Shown: positions 44,689 to 56,340 of the stretch, one piece after another
Position numbering within the stretch: position 1 is the stretch's first letter
Layout of the letters: each line of letters opens with the position of its first letter
Source of the DNA: Mycobacterium kyorinense
GTDB lineage: Bacteria; Actinomycetota; Actinomycetes; Mycobacteriales; Mycobacteriaceae
Length of the DNA: 64,000 nt
Reading direction: 5' to 3'
Assembly (NCBI RefSeq): GCF_002101735.1
Contig: NZ_LQPE01000132.1
Location: 1-64,000, forward strand
Translations under genes and position numbers: made by a program
The notes under the pieces: model-generated
What the model was told of the DNA's origin: nothing
The model's database searches: none
The model's input: only the letters and a program-made list of their open reading frames with translations

Positions 44689-47032
44689 GCGAAAAAGCCA
44701 GTGCCAGTTTCTTTTCCAGGTCTTCGTACGGTGTGCCGGAGATGTCGACGGTGACCTGCGCGATAGCGCCCCCGGTAAACGGGAACGGAGCCTTGTAGCG
44801 GCTGGAGACCGCCGAGCCACTGTTGCGCCCGACGCTGACGGTGGCACCCGCCAAGCCGAAGGTGCCGGGCTGGGTGGTCATTTCCGGCAGCGTCGCGACG
44901 GCCTGGTCGTCGACGTACAACACGGCCTCACCCAGTGGGGTGTGGCTGCCCGCCACCGTGCCCGACCGGGTGTAGCGGACACCGAAGAGATGCCGGCCCA
45001 ACGGAATTGCAGCAGGCGACGAGATGGTATGTTGCCGCTCGCCGAGGAAGTTGTACACATAGTGCAGCCGGCGGTCCTGGATGAACAGGACGTGGCCGCC
45101 ATGTGCTCCACCCTGCTTGAACAACACTCCTTCGGCGCCGGTGCTGTCCACGGTCACGTCGGCGACCACCGAGAACGACTGGCCCCGGATCTCGGCGGCG
45201 GCGCCGATGCCGACCTCGGCGGCGTCCGGATAGTACGTGTAGGTGGACCGCTCGCCGGACAGGTACGGCCGCCACCGGGTCACCGTGTCGAAGATGTTCA
45301 GGTCGGCCAATGGCAGCCCGTTGTACTTGGCGGCCTCGGAGAACCACAGGGCCTTGAGCTCTTCGAGTTTGTCGGGCAACTCGGCGGCCAGGTCGTGGCA
45401 TTGGCTGCGGTCGGCCGCGATGTGGAACAGCTCCCAGCGGTCGGCGTCGAAATGCGACCAGCCCGCCGGGGTGGCGGCGTGCACGGTATTGGCGAACCAG
45501 CCGTCGTGCCAGATCCCGCGGGTGCCCAGCATGGTGTAGAACTGGGTGCGTTTGCCGGTATCGGCTGCCGGATCCTGCAGTGCCGCTGTGAAACTCACGC
45601 CGTCCAGCGGCTTTTGCGGAATGCCCTTGACCGTCTCCGGCGGCGTGATACCCAGCAGGTCGTAGACGGTCGGGGTGATATCGCAGACGCTGACGTAGTT
45701 GTCGCGGACTTCGCCATGGGCCGCAATCCCGTTGGGCCAAGAGATGATTGCGGTGTCAGCGATGCCGCCTTCGTGCGACGCGTAGCGCTTGAACAACTTG
45801 TACGGAGTGTTGAACGCCATTGCCCAGCCGATCGGGTAATGGTTGTAGGTCTCCGGCCCGCCGAGGCAGTCGAGGAATTTCATGCTCTCTTCGACGGTGT
45901 CGATGTAGCCGTTGAAGAACTTCGATTCGTTGACCGACCCGTTCGGCCCGCCCTCGCCACTGGCGCCGTTGTCGGAGATCACCACGACGATGGTGTTGTC
46001 CAGCTGGCCGGATTGCTCGAGATAGTCCAGGATCCGGCCGATTTGGGCGTCCGTGTAGCTCAGGAAGCCGGCGAACACCTCAGCCATCCGGCAAAACAGC
46101 TTCTTCTCGTCGTCACCAAGCGAGTCCCACGGTCGCACCGTGTCCTGCAAGGGCCACGGCTCACCGTTGGGGCCCGTCATGTCGAGATACGGATTGATCG
46201 GCGACAGTTCGGTTTCCGGTGGGACGATACCCATCGACTTTTGCCGTTCGAGCACGATCTCGCGGTAGCGCTCGTAGCCCATGTCGAAGCGGCCGGCGTA
46301 TTTGTCGGCCCATTCTTTGAAGACGTGGTGGGGGGCGTGACCGGCGCCGGGGCACACGTAGGCAAACCACGGTTTGTCCGGCGCAATCACTTTGGCGTCG
46401 CGGATGAATTCGATTGTCTTGTCGGCGATGTCCTTCGACAGGTGATAGCCCTCCTCTGGCGTGCCGGGCGGTGGCACCGGGTGGTTGTCGTACACCAGGT
46501 CGGGATACCACTGGTCGGTCTCGCCGCCCATGAAGCCGTAGAACCGCTCGAACCCGCGGGACAGCGGCCAGTGCCGCCTGGTGGACGCCAGGTTGGACTC
46601 CTCAAGCGGAGTCAAATGCCATTTGCCGACGCAGTAGGTGTTGTAGCCGCGTTCGGCCAGAACTTCGGAGAGTAGCGCGGTGTCGGCGGGGATGCGGCCG
46701 TTGCAGTTGGGGAATCCGTCGGTGAACTCTTCGATGGTCGCCATGCCCACCGTGGTGGCGTTGCGACCGGTCAGCAGCGACGCCCGGGTCGGCGAGCACA
46801 GCGCGGTGGTGTGGAACTGCGAGAGCCGCACACCGCGCTCGGCGATGCGCGTCATCGCCGGCATCTCGACCAGCCCGCCGAAGCAGTCCCAGGTCGCGAT
46901 GCCGACGTCGTCCCACACCAGATACAGGACGTTCGGCGCGTTGTCCGGTGCGACGGGCGCGGCGTACGGGCCCCAATCCGGTTCGGAGTCCCGAAGGTCC
47001 AGTTCGATCTTGCCCTGAAACTCCGTGGCCAT
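44681..47032 (-). CDS. atsA: Arylsulfatase AtsA
   Basis: A 783-residue type I sulfatase. The Cys to be oxidised is in ALCSPTRASLLTGR (CxPxR). Metal-binding residues appear in LVWDDVGIATW and SDNGASGEGG, and KWHLTP is the substrate Lys/His site. A C-terminal beta-rich domain of about 200 residues follows. It closely resembles M. tuberculosis AtsA (Rv0711, 787). ATG 47032 is used; a start 19 codons earlier (47089) is possible. No signal peptide is seen, so a cytoplasmic location is likely. It has its activator gene next to it. Confidence 0.93.
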   Translation of the reverse strand: MATEFQGKIELDLRDSEPDWGPYAAPVAPDNAPNVLYLVWDDVGIATWDCFGGLVEMPAMTRIAERGVRLSQFHTTALCSPTRASLLTGRNATTVGMATIEEFTDGFPNCNGRIPADTALLSEVLAERGYNTYCVGKWHLTPLEESNLASTRRHWPLSRGFERFYGFMGGETDQWYPDLVYDNHPVPPPGTPEEGYHLSKDIADKTIEFIRDAKVIAPDKPWFAYVCPGAGHAPHHVFKEWADKYAGRFDMGYERYREIVLERQKSMGIVPPETELSPINPYLDMTGPNGEPWPLQDTVRPWDSLGDDEKKLFCRMAEVFAGFLSYTDAQIGRILDYLEQSGQLDNTIVVVISDNGASGEGGPNGSVNESKFFNGYIDTVEESMKFLDCLGGPETYNHYPIGWAMAFNTPYKLFKRYASHEGGIADTAIISWPNGIAAHGEVRDNYVSVCDITPTVYDLLGITPPETVKGIPQKPLDGVSFTAALQDPAADTGKRTQFYTMLGTRGIWHDGWFANTVHAATPAGWSHFDADRWELFHIAADRSQCHDLAAELPDKLEELKALWFSEAAKYNGLPLADLNIFDTVTRWRPYLSGERSTYTYYPDAAEVGIGAAAEIRGQSFSVVADVTVDSTGAEGVLFKQGGAHGGHVLFIQDRRLHYVYNFLGERQHTISSPAAIPLGRHLFGVRYTRSGTVAGSHTPLGEAVLYVDDQAVATLPEMTTQPGTFGLAGATVSVGRNSGSAVSSRYKAPFPFTGGAIAQVTVDISGTPYEDLEKKLALAFSRD

Positions 47033-47110
47033 CACCGGCTCCGTTCCGCCGCTCGCATCACCGTCACGCATCATTGTTGCAATCCGCAATCCGACGGCTA
47101 CACCTGATAT

Positions 47111-48214
47111 GTGAGCGACCCGACCATCTTTCTGTGCGGCGACGTGATGACCGGCCGCGGCGTCGACCAGATCCTCCCGCGCGGCGGCGATCCCACGCTA
47201 CGGGAGCCGGTGGTCACCGACGCGAGGAACTACGTGCGGCTGGCCGAGTGCGCCAACGGCCCGATCCCAGCCCCGGTCGGCGACGCCTGGCCGTGGGGCG
47301 AGGCGCTGACGGTGCTCGACGAGTTCGCGCCGGACGCCCGCATTCTCAATCTGGAGACCGCCATCACCGCCGACGGCGCGTTCTCGCCCGGCAAGGCGGT
47401 GCACTACCGGATGCATCCGGCCAACCTGGGATGCCTGACCGTCGTCCGGCCCGACGTCTGCGTGCTGGCCAACAACCACGTCATGGATTTCGGCCCCGCC
47501 GGGCTCGCCGACACGCTGCGCGCGATCACCACCGCCGGAATGCAGCCCGCCGGCGCCGGGCTGAACGCCCGTGACGCGAAACAGCCTGCGGTGCTTGAGC
47601 TTTCGGACGGAACCCGGGTGGTGATTGCCGCCGCCGCGATGACCTCCAGCGGCGTTCCGCGAGGCTGGGCCGCCACAGCGAACCGGCCGGGAGTCGTCGT
47701 CGCGGACCTGTCCGAGCGCGGCGCCGTCGAGCTCGCCGAGCGAGTCGGCGCACTCAGGCGGCCGGGTGACCTCGCGGTGGTGTCGCTGCATTGGGGGTCC
47801 AACTGGGGATACGCCGTCGAGTCGGACCAGGTTCGCTTCGCGCACCGGCTGGTCGACGCGGGGGTCGACGTCGTGCACGGGCATTCGTCGCACCATCCGC
47901 GACCGGTCGAGGTGTACCGCGGCAAGCTGATCCTCTACGGCTGCGGCGACGCCGTCAACGACTACGAGGGCATCGGCGGCTACGAACAGTACCGCGACGA
48001 GCTGCGGCTGCTGTATTTCGCGACGATCGAGCGCGGCAGCGGTGCCCTTACCGCGCTGCGTCTGGTTCCGATGCGGGCGCGCCGAATGCGGCTGGAGCGG
48101 GCCTCACTCGACGATGCCGAGTGGCTTCGTCGCACGCTTGACGACGCCAGCCGGCGCTTCGGAACACGATTTCACCGCGAGGCCGACGGCACCTTGGCCG
48201 CCAGCCCGGCGTGA
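47111..48214 (+). CDS. CapA-like metallophosphatase-fold protein (poly-gamma-glutamate type)
   Basis: A 367-residue member of the PGA_cap/CapA family: FLCGDVMTGRG, ILNLETAIT, VCVLANNHVMDFG, VVSLHWGSNWGY and VVHGHSSHHPRPVEVY supply the metal ligands. There is no signal peptide. CapA of Bacillus helps make capsule polyglutamate; mycobacterial relatives have no established role. It is transcribed opposite to the ribosomal genes and ends 4 nt before the rpsQ stop. Start GTG 47111, divergent from atsA. Confidence 0.85.
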   Translation: MSDPTIFLCGDVMTGRGVDQILPRGGDPTLREPVVTDARNYVRLAECANGPIPAPVGDAWPWGEALTVLDEFAPDARILNLETAITADGAFSPGKAVHYRMHPANLGCLTVVRPDVCVLANNHVMDFGPAGLADTLRAITTAGMQPAGAGLNARDAKQPAVLELSDGTRVVIAAAAMTSSGVPRGWAATANRPGVVVADLSERGAVELAERVGALRRPGDLAVVSLHWGSNWGYAVESDQVRFAHRLVDAGVDVVHGHSSHHPRPVEVYRGKLILYGCGDAVNDYEGIGGYEQYRDELRLLYFATIERGSGALTALRLVPMRARRMRLERASLDDAEWLRRTLDDASRRFGTRFHREADGTLAASPA

Positions 48215-48218
48215 GAAG

Positions 48219-48584
48219 CTACTTGGCCTTCTCCAAGATTTCGACGAGCCGCCACCGCTTGGTCGCCGACAGCGGACGGGTCTCCATCAACGAAACCCGG
48301 TCGCCGATACCGGCGATGCTGTTCTCGTCGTGCGCCTTGACCTTCTTGGTGGTCCGGATGATCTTGCCGTAGAGCGGGTGGCGCACCCGGTCCTCCAGCT
48401 CGACGACGATGGTCTTTTGCATCTTGTCGCTGACCACATAACCGATGCGGGTCTTGCGCCGGCCCCGCGGCTTGGGCGTGCGCGGAGTGTGCTTGGGGCC
48501 CTTCTCTTTCGGGGCTTCCGCGGACGCGGCCTTCGGAGCGGCCTTCTTCGGCGCGGCCTTGGCGCCGGTCTTCGCCTCTGCCAT
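48219..48584 (-). CDS. rpsQ: Ribosomal protein S17
   Basis: A 121-residue 30S protein. [40 protein letters not shown] is the OB-fold core. The first 45 residues are an Ala/Lys/Pro tail typical of mycobacteria. Its ATG overlaps the rpmC stop (TAATG). Confidence 0.96.
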   Translation of the reverse strand: MAEAKTGAKAAPKKAAPKAASAEAPKEKGPKHTPRTPKPRGRRKTRIGYVVSDKMQKTIVVELEDRVRHPLYGKIIRTTKKVKAHDENSIAGIGDRVSLMETRPLSATKRWRLVEILEKAK

Positions 48585-48817
48585 TACGATTCCTCACCCT
48601 CGGGCCCGGAAGCCAGACCCAGTTCACGTTCGCGCAGCACGGTGTAGATGCGCGCGATCTCCTGACGCACCGTGCGGAGTCGACGGTTGTTGTTGAGCTG
48701 GCCGGTCGCCATCTGGAAGCGCAGGTTGAACAGCTCTTCCTTGGATTCACGCAGTTTGTCGACCAGCTCTTCGCCGGTGAGCTCGCGCAGTTCGCCAGCG
48801 GAAACGCCCACTGCCAT
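48584..48817 (-). CDS. rpmC: Ribosomal protein L29
   Basis: A 77-residue two-helix 50S protein located at the exit tunnel: [36 protein letters not shown] and [18 protein letters not shown]. It overlaps both neighbours by 1 nt. Confidence 0.96.
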   Translation of the reverse strand: MAVGVSAGELRELTGEELVDKLRESKEELFNLRFQMATGQLNNNRRLRTVRQEIARIYTVLRERELGLASGPEGEES

Positions 48818-49233
48818 CAGAACTGCTCCTCTCGGGTCACGATGCGTGCCTTGATCGGCAACTTGTGGATTGCTCGGGTCAGCGCGGCCCGAGCGATCGC
48901 CTCGTTCGGGTAGCTGAGCTCGAAGAGCACCCGGCCAGGCTTGACGTTGGCCACCCACCACTCCGGTGAACCCTTACCCGAACCCATCCGGGTTTCCGCC
49001 GGCTTCTTGGTCAGCGGGCGGTCCGGGAAGATGTTGATCCACACCTTGCCGCCACGCTTGATGTGCCGGTTGATGGCGATACGAGCGGATTCGATCTGCC
49101 GGTTGGTGATGTAAGCGTGCTCCAGAGCCTGGATGCCGTAGTCGCCGAAGCTCACCGTGGTTCCGCCGCTGGCGATGCCGCGCTGACGCGGATGATGCTG
49201 CTTGCGGTGCTTGACCTTGCGGGGAATCAACAT
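48817..49233 (-). CDS. rplP: Ribosomal protein L16
   Basis: A 138-residue 50S protein: [25 protein letters not shown] and [28 protein letters not shown] are the hallmarks. Same length as in M. tuberculosis. Confidence 0.97.
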   Translation of the reverse strand: MLIPRKVKHRKQHHPRQRGIASGGTTVSFGDYGIQALEHAYITNRQIESARIAINRHIKRGGKVWINIFPDRPLTKKPAETRMGSGKGSPEWWVANVKPGRVLFELSYPNEAIARAALTRAIHKLPIKARIVTREEQF

Positions 49234-49236
49234 GAT

Positions 49237-50680
<1,444 letters not shown>

Positions 50681-50684
<4 letters not shown>

Positions 50685-50962
50685 CGCCGCTTGGCTTTCC
50701 GGTCGTCCTTGATGTGTCCCTTGAAGGTGCGCGTCGGCGCGAACTCACCAAGCTTGTGGCCGACCATCGCCTCGGTGATGAACACCGGCACATGCTTGCG
50801 TCCGTCGTGGACCGCGAAGGTGTGGCCGATGAAATCGGGGATGATCGTCGACCGCCGCGACCAGGTCTTGATGACCTGCTTGGTGTTCTTCTCGTTCTGC
50901 GCGTCGACCTTCTTCAGCAGATGGTCGTCGACGAACGGACCCTTCTTCAGGCTGCGTGGCAT
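50681..50962 (-). CDS. rpsS: Ribosomal protein S19
   Basis: A 93-residue 30S protein: [19 protein letters not shown] and [16 protein letters not shown]. Overlaps the rplV start by 4 nt (ATGA). Confidence 0.97.
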
Positions 50963-50974
50963 CGGCTACTCCTC

Positions 50975-51817
50975 TTAACGCCCGTGCTTCTTGCCGGTGC
51001 GCCGGCGGCGGACGATGAGCTTGTCGCTGGGCTTGTGCGGTTTGCGGGTGCGGCCCTCGGGCTTACCCCACGGGCTGACCGGGTGACGTCCACCGGACGT
51101 CTTGCCCTCACCACCACCGTGCGGGTGATCCACCGGGTTCATCACCACACCGCGGACCGACGGGCGCTTGCCCTTCCAACGCATCCGGCCGGCTTTACCC
51201 CAGTTGATGTTCGCTTGTTCGGCGTTGCCGACCTCGCCGACCGTGGCGCGGCAGCGCACGTCGACGCGACGGATCTCGCCGCTGGGCATCCGCAGCGCCG
51301 CGTAGGCGCCTTCCTTACCGAGCAACTGGATGCTCGAGCCCGCCGAACGGGCCAGCTTGGCACCACCACCCGGGCGCAGCTCCACCGCGTGGATCAACGT
51401 ACCGGCCGGGATGTTGCGCAGCGGAAGGTTATTGCCGGGCTTGATGTCGGCGTTCGGACCCGACTCCACCACGTCGCCCTGTGAGAGTCCCTGCGGCGCA
51501 ATGATGTAGCGCTTCTCGCCGTCCAGGTAGTGCAGCAAGGCGATCCGTGCGGTCCGGTTCGGGTCGTACTCGATGTGCGCGACCTTCGCGTTGACGCCGT
51601 CTTTGTCGTTGCGCCGGAAGTCGATCACCCGGTACGCACGCTTGTGCCCACCACCCTTGTGGCGAGTGGTGATCCGGCCGTGCGCGTTGCGTCCGCCGCG
51701 GCCATGCAGCGGGCGCACCAACGACTTCTCCGGACGCGAGCGCGTGATCTCGGCGAAATCGGAGACGCTGGCACCGCGACGACCCGGGGTCGTCGGCTTG
51801 TACTTGCGAATTCCCAT
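50975..51817 (-). CDS. rplB: Ribosomal protein L2
   Basis: A 280-residue 50S protein at the peptidyl-transferase centre: [22 protein letters not shown] and the universally conserved [18 protein letters not shown], which includes the essential His. Same length as in M. tuberculosis. Confidence 0.98.
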   Translation of the reverse strand: MGIRKYKPTTPGRRGASVSDFAEITRSRPEKSLVRPLHGRGGRNAHGRITTRHKGGGHKRAYRVIDFRRNDKDGVNAKVAHIEYDPNRTARIALLHYLDGEKRYIIAPQGLSQGDVVESGPNADIKPGNNLPLRNIPAGTLIHAVELRPGGGAKLARSAGSSIQLLGKEGAYAALRMPSGEIRRVDVRCRATVGEVGNAEQANINWGKAGRMRWKGKRPSVRGVVMNPVDHPHGGGEGKTSGGRHPVSPWGKPEGRTRKPHKPSDKLIVRRRRTGKKHGR

Positions 51818-51838
51818 GGCTTGTCTCTCTATTCTCGG

Positions 51839-52141
51839 CTACGCCGGTGCGCCGAACAGGTCGATCGGCTTGCTGCCCGGCGCCAGCGTGACGATGGCGC
51901 GCTTGGTGTTCTTTCGCTTGCCGTAACCGGTCCGGGTGCGCTTGCGCTTGCCCTGCCGGTTCGCGGTGTTCACCGCCGCCACCTTGACCGAAAAGATCTT
52001 CTCGATGGCGATCTTGATCTGCGTCTTGTTCGAGTCGGGGTGCACCAAGAAGGTGTAGACATTGTCGTCGATCAACCCGTAGGACTTCTCCGAGATGACC
52101 GGCGCCAAGATGATGTCGCGTGGGTCAGTGACGGTCGCCAT
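51839..52141 (-). CDS. rplW: Ribosomal protein L23
   Basis: A 100-residue 50S protein at the tunnel exit: [19 protein letters not shown] and [22 protein letters not shown]. The start overlaps the rplD stop by 1 nt. Confidence 0.97.
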   Translation of the reverse strand: MATVTDPRDIILAPVISEKSYGLIDDNVYTFLVHPDSNKTQIKIAIEKIFSVKVAAVNTANRQGKRKRTRTGYGKRKNTKRAIVTLAPGSKPIDLFGAPA

Positions 52142-52791
52142 CAGGCCGAAACCTCCTCGGAAGTGTTGGCGGCGATGTAGGCGTTCAGCGCCTCGACGGA
52201 GAACACCACGTCATCAGCCCGCAACACGTCGTAGGTGTTGAGCTGGTCGGGCGCCAGCACGTGCACGCCGGGCAGATTGCGCACGCTCTTGGCGCCGGTC
52301 TCGTCGCTGCGCTCGGTGACCACCAGGACCTGCTTGCGGTCGGTCAGCGTCGCCAGAAAAGCCTTGGCGCTCTTGGTCGACGGGGTCTGACCCGACACCA
52401 GCTCGGTGATCGCGTGGATGCGACCATTGCGCGCCCGGTCCGACAACGCACCGCGCAGCGCGGCCGCGATCATCTTCTTCGGGGTGCGCTGGCTGTAGTC
52501 GCGCGGCTTCGGGCCGTGCACCACGCCACCGCCGGTGAACTGCGGCGCCCGCACCGAGCCCTGCCGGGCACGGCCAGTGCCCTTCTGCCGGTAGGGCTTC
52601 CGACCGCCACCACGCACCTCACCGCGGGTCTTGGTCGAATGCGTGCCCTGCCGCGCCGCCGCCCGCTGCGCGGTGACGACCTGGTGCATCAGAGCGATGT
52701 TGGCCGGCGCATCGAACAGCTCGGCCGGCAGCTCGACCGAGCCGCTCGTCTTGCCGTCCGGCGTCTTGACGTCAATCTTGATGCCAGCCAT
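52141..52791 (-). CDS. rplD: Ribosomal protein L4
   Basis: A 216-residue 50S protein: [52 protein letters not shown] is the loop that reaches into the exit tunnel. The start overlaps the rplC stop by 1 nt. In many bacteria L4 regulates the S10 operon. Confidence 0.97.
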   Translation of the reverse strand: MAGIKIDVKTPDGKTSGSVELPAELFDAPANIALMHQVVTAQRAAARQGTHSTKTRGEVRGGGRKPYRQKGTGRARQGSVRAPQFTGGGVVHGPKPRDYSQRTPKKMIAAALRGALSDRARNGRIHAITELVSGQTPSTKSAKAFLATLTDRKQVLVVTERSDETGAKSVRNLPGVHVLAPDQLNTYDVLRADDVVFSVEALNAYIAANTSEEVSA

Positions 52792-53444
52792 TACTTCTCA
52801 CCTCGTTTGATGGCACTACGGACCATGACGAGCCCACCGTTACGGCCGGGGACAGCGCCCTTGATCAGCAGCACGCCGTTGTCAGCGTCGACCTTGTGCA
52901 CCAACAGGTTCTGCGTGGTCACCCGGTCGTTACCCATCCGGCCGGCCATCCGGGTGCCTTTGAACACCCGCGCCGGGGTGGCGCAGCCGCCGATGGAGCC
53001 GGGGCGGCGGTGCACCGCCTGCGCGCCGTGGCTGGCGCCCTGCCCGCGGAAACCGTGCCGCTTCATCGTGCCGGCAAAGCCTTTGCCCTTGGAGGTGCCG
53101 GTCACGTCGACATAGCTTCCGGCGGAGAAGATCTCGGCCGTCAGCTCCTGACCGACCTCGTATTCGGCGGCCGCCTCGGCGTCGTCGAGACGCAACTCGG
53201 CCAGGTGCCGGCGCGGGTTGACACCGGCCGCGGCGTACTGCCCGGACAGCGGCTTGTTGACCTTGCGGGGGCTGATCTCGCCGTAGGCCAGCTGCACCGC
53301 GCTGTAGCCGTCGCGCTCGGGCGTGCGGATTCGGGTCACCACGTTGGGGCCGGCCTTGACCACGGTCACCGGAACAACCCGGTTGTTCTCGTCGAACACC
53401 TGCGTCATGCCCAGCTTGGTGCCCAGAATGCCTTTCCTTGCCAT
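52791..53444 (-). CDS. rplC: Ribosomal protein L3
   Basis: A 217-residue 50S protein: [22 protein letters not shown] and the extension [26 protein letters not shown]. Same length as in M. tuberculosis. Confidence 0.98.
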   Translation of the reverse strand: MARKGILGTKLGMTQVFDENNRVVPVTVVKAGPNVVTRIRTPERDGYSAVQLAYGEISPRKVNKPLSGQYAAAGVNPRRHLAELRLDDAEAAAEYEVGQELTAEIFSAGSYVDVTGTSKGKGFAGTMKRHGFRGQGASHGAQAVHRRPGSIGGCATPARVFKGTRMAGRMGNDRVTTQNLLVHKVDADNGVLLIKGAVPGRNGGLVMVRSAIKRGEK

Positions 53445-53456
53445 GTTCTGGATCTC

Positions 53457-53762
53457 CTACTGGATGTTGACGTCGACGCTGGCCGGCAGGTCGATGCGCA
53501 TCAGCGCATCAACGGTCTTCGGTGTCGGATCGAGGATGTCGATCAGGCGCTTGTGCGTGCGCATTTCGAAGTGCTCCCGCGAGTCCTTGTACTTGTGCGG
53601 AGAGCGAATTACGCAGTACACGTTCTTCTCTGTCGGCAGCGGCACCGGACCCACCACGCTGGCGCCGGTCCGGACGACCGTCTCGACGATCTTGCGCGCC
53701 GAGGCGTCAATGGCCTCGTGGTCGTAGGCCTTGAGCCTGATGCGGATCTTTTGTCCCGCCAC
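53457..53762 (-). CDS. rpsJ: Ribosomal protein S10
   Basis: A 101-residue 30S protein, also Nus[26 protein letters not shown] and [29 protein letters not shown] 53762 follows AGGAGAA. It is the first gene of the S10 operon; the promoter must lie in the following 53,763-54,133 stretch. Confidence 0.97.
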   Translation of the reverse strand: MAGQKIRIRLKAYDHEAIDASARKIVETVVRTGASVVGPVPLPTEKNVYCVIRSPHKYKDSREHFEMRTHKRLIDILDPTPKTVDALMRIDLPASVDVNIQ

Positions 53763-54133
53763 GCTTCTCCTACCTCACTCTCCAATGTCCGGACCTAGGT
53801 CCCACGGCGCGCCGGTGGTCTGGCGTCGCGCCGGATGTTGCGCCGCTGTTTACCTGTCTTGGTCCACCGGTCCCCGCGGTCGGGTGTGTCGCCCTCACAC
53901 AGCCTTGTTCGCGGCCGAATCGTCGCGCTCCAAGGATGGGACCGGACGCGCCCGTCTGAGCGCCGGTCGTATGCCCGGCCAGGCGCTAACCCGGCGCAAG
54001 GCAACCTGAACAGTATGCCCCAGATCGCGGCGTCGACCAAATCTTGGCCCGGCGACGACGCGGGCGGAACGGCCCGAGGAGGAGCCGGGCAATCAAACCC
54101 CGCCCGGCGAGGAGGCAGGCCGCGGCGCACATT
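53763..54133. promoter_or_regulatory. Upstream region of the S10 operon
   Basis: About 370 nt without a gene. It must hold the main promoter and leader of the S10 operon on the minus strand. I see no clear -10/-35 pair that I would defend, and no obvious L4-type leader fold can be shown by eye. Confidence 0.4.
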
Positions 54134-54151
54134 TCTTACTCCAGAGTAAGA
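54134..54151 (+). promoter_or_regulatory. Palindromic operator TCTTACTC-CA-GAGTAAGA
   Basis: A perfect 8-bp inverted repeat with a 2-nt centre, ending 9 nt before ATG 54161. Its size and position fit binding by a TetR- or MarR-like dimer that controls the thioesterase-like gene. The cognate regulator is unknown; the MarR and TetR genes in this window are candidates only by proximity. Confidence 0.6.
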
Positions 54152-54160
54152 TAGGTCGGC

Positions 54161-54637
54161 ATGACGGCTCCGACCAGCACATATGCCGCGTGGAAGCGCC
54201 TGTCCGGGCGCCCGGGCGGCAGTCGGCTGTTTTCTCTCGCCGCGATGGCGCGAGTCCCTTACTTCGTCTCGGTGCTACCGCACGTGGTGCGGATGGAACC
54301 GGGACTGGCCGAGGTGCGGGTGCCCAAGTGGTTTTTCGTCTACAACCATCTGCACACCGTGCACGCGATCGCGTCCTGCAACGCCGCCGAGGTCGCGATG
54401 GGCATGCTGATGGAGGCCACCGTGCCGCGCAGCCACCGCTGGATCCCCAAGGCGATGAGTGTGCAGTACCTGGAGAAGGCGACGACCTCGCTGCGGGCGG
54501 TGGCCCGGCTGGACCCGCCCGACTTCACCCAGATCACCGACGGCGTCGAATTGGTGGTGCCGGTCAGCGTCACCGACCGCAACGGCGTCGAGGTCGTGCA
54601 CGCCGACATCACCACCTGGGTCACGCCGGCCGGCTGA
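54161..54637 (+). CDS. DUF4442 hotdog-fold thioesterase-like protein
   Basis: A 158-residue protein of the DUF4442/PaaI-related hotdog group. VRVPKWFFVYNHLHTVHAIASCNAAEVAMGMLMEATVP is the family core, with N-H residues at the usual catalytic place and a long central helix. It may act on acyl-CoA or acyl-ACP. ATG 54161 directly follows the palindromic operator. Convergent with the carboxylesterase gene, 6 nt apart. Confidence 0.83.
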   Translation: MTAPTSTYAAWKRLSGRPGGSRLFSLAAMARVPYFVSVLPHVVRMEPGLAEVRVPKWFFVYNHLHTVHAIASCNAAEVAMGMLMEATVPRSHRWIPKAMSVQYLEKATTSLRAVARLDPPDFTQITDGVELVVPVSVTDRNGVEVVHADITTWVTPAG

Positions 54638-54643
54638 CCCCGA

Positions 54644-56272
54644 TCACGACTTACCTTTGAGCGTCGCCCAGAACGGGCATTGGTGCGCCTCCGTGAAACT
54701 CGTCGTGAGGCGACTGCCGTCGGGACGCAATGACATCCACGGCGGGTGATCGCCGCCGACCGCCGGCCAGGCCGGCTGGCCCGCGGCCTTCGGCGCGCCG
54801 GTCGTCACGAATTGGCCCCAGTAGGCGATCATCTGGTCCGACAGCGCGCGTTGTTCGGGATTCAGCGGTGGCGCTCCGCCGACATTGAACAGGTAGCGCA
54901 ACTCCAGAGAATGACTGGCGCCGACCGGAAAAGGCGCGCGGCGCAACGGGTCCGGCGCCGGTGCGTGCGGATCGTCGAACTCGTAGCCGTAAACCGGTGC
55001 CGCCCGACTCAGTGCGAGGGCCATTCGGTCTGCGATACAGGCGAAAACACCGTCGGTGACCGCGGCGGAGTAGGCAAGCGACACGTCGCCGCCGTAGCGC
55101 TCGGGGGGGTAGTGCGTCAGCACTGCTCGCCCGTCGGCGCCGAAGATGTCGGTCAGCACGGCGGGATACTCGGCGGGCGTGACACCGTGGCCCCGTTTGA
55201 GATAGCGCAGTGCCGCGAACATTGTGAACTCGTCGTGGTTGACGCCGAGCAGAACCGGTACCCGCGCGGCGCGCCCGGCCGACATCGCCGCGACGGGACC
55301 CATCGGCAGCGCCGCCGTGCCGGTCACCGGGCCCGTGAGCGCGTCGGAGTCGCCGATGTAGGAGTACCACGGCGGTCGCGTGAACTTATCGGCCGGCAAC
55401 GCACGCAGGCACTCGGCGGCGATGGCCGAATCCGGGCAGCCCACAGAGGCCGCATAGTTCACGCTGGTGTGCTGCGCGGCCGGCAATTCGGCCTGCGCCT
55501 GGCACGGCGCGCTCTGGATGATCGCCGCGCGGAACAGCCCGGCCGATCCCGGCGCCACCAGGTGGTCGCACACCGACATGCCGCCGGCGGACTCGCCGGC
55601 AATGGTCACCTTGGCCGGGTCCCCACCGAACGCGGCGATGTTGTCTCGCACCCAGCGCAGCGCGGCTTGCTGATCGGCCAGCCCGTAGTTGCCGACGTCG
55701 TCGCCGGTTCCGAGCGCGGGGTGGGCCAGGAATCCGAGCGCACCCAGCCGGTAGTTGATCGTGACGACGATGATGTGGCCCTTGGCCGCCAGCCAGCGGG
55801 CGTTGTAGATGTCGCCGCTGCCGTTGACGAAGCCGCCGCCGTGGATCCACACCATCACCGGTCGCTTGTCGGCCCGTCCCGCGGTGGGAGTCCACACATT
55901 GAGCGTCAGGCAGTTCTCGCCGGTCGATTTGACCGTGCGGGCCTCACGCGGGGTGTCTTGAACGCATTGCGGGCCCGGCTTGCTGGCCTCCAACGTCCCC
56001 GGCCACGGCGCCGCCGGCCGCGGCGGCTGCCAGCGCAGCGCCCCCACTGGTGGCGCGGCATACGGAATGCCTTGAAACAGGCGGTAATCCGCGGCGACCA
56101 AACCGCGCATCGGTCCCGCCGGCGTACGCACCACCGCGGCGTCCAGCGGGCCGGCGTACGCCGGTTCGGATTTCTGCCGTGCGGCGCCGCCGTGGCCGCA
56201 GCCGACCAGCACCGTCGCCGCGACTAGCAGCGCGGCGCACGCTCGTCGGCGGTCAGCCAATCGGATCCGCAC
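54644..56272 (-). CDS. Type B carboxylesterase lipoprotein
   Basis: A 542-residue alpha/beta-hydrolase. Signal peptide with lipobox LVGC (lipid Cys 25). The oxyanion loop is WIHGGGFVNGSGD, the nucleophile elbow IAGESAGGMSV and the catalytic His is in GASHSLELRYLF. ENCLTLNVWTP is the family's second signature. It is predicted to sit on the outer face of the membrane. It diverges from the P450 gene; the palindrome at 56341 lies between them. Confidence 0.9.
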   Translation of the reverse strand: MRIRLADRRRACAALLVAATVLVGCGHGGAARQKSEPAYAGPLDAAVVRTPAGPMRGLVAADYRLFQGIPYAAPPVGALRWQPPRPAAPWPGTLEASKPGPQCVQDTPREARTVKSTGENCLTLNVWTPTAGRADKRPVMVWIHGGGFVNGSGDIYNARWLAAKGHIIVVTINYRLGALGFLAHPALGTGDDVGNYGLADQQAALRWVRDNIAAFGGDPAKVTIAGESAGGMSVCDHLVAPGSAGLFRAAIIQSAPCQAQAELPAAQHTSVNYAASVGCPDSAIAAECLRALPADKFTRPPWYSYIGDSDALTGPVTGTAALPMGPVAAMSAGRAARVPVLLGVNHDEFTMFAALRYLKRGHGVTPAEYPAVLTDIFGADGRAVLTHYPPERYGGDVSLAYSAAVTDGVFACIADRMALALSRAAPVYGYEFDDPHAPAPDPLRRAPFPVGASHSLELRYLFNVGGAPPLNPEQRALSDQMIAYWGQFVTTGAPKAAGQPAWPAVGGDHPPWMSLRPDGSRLTTSFTEAHQCPFWATLKGKS

Positions 56273-56340
56273 GAAACTCCAATTTACGGATCGGCCCGAA
56301 TCGCTTCCCGGAGACCCGCGACCGTGCGAGAATGAAAAAG

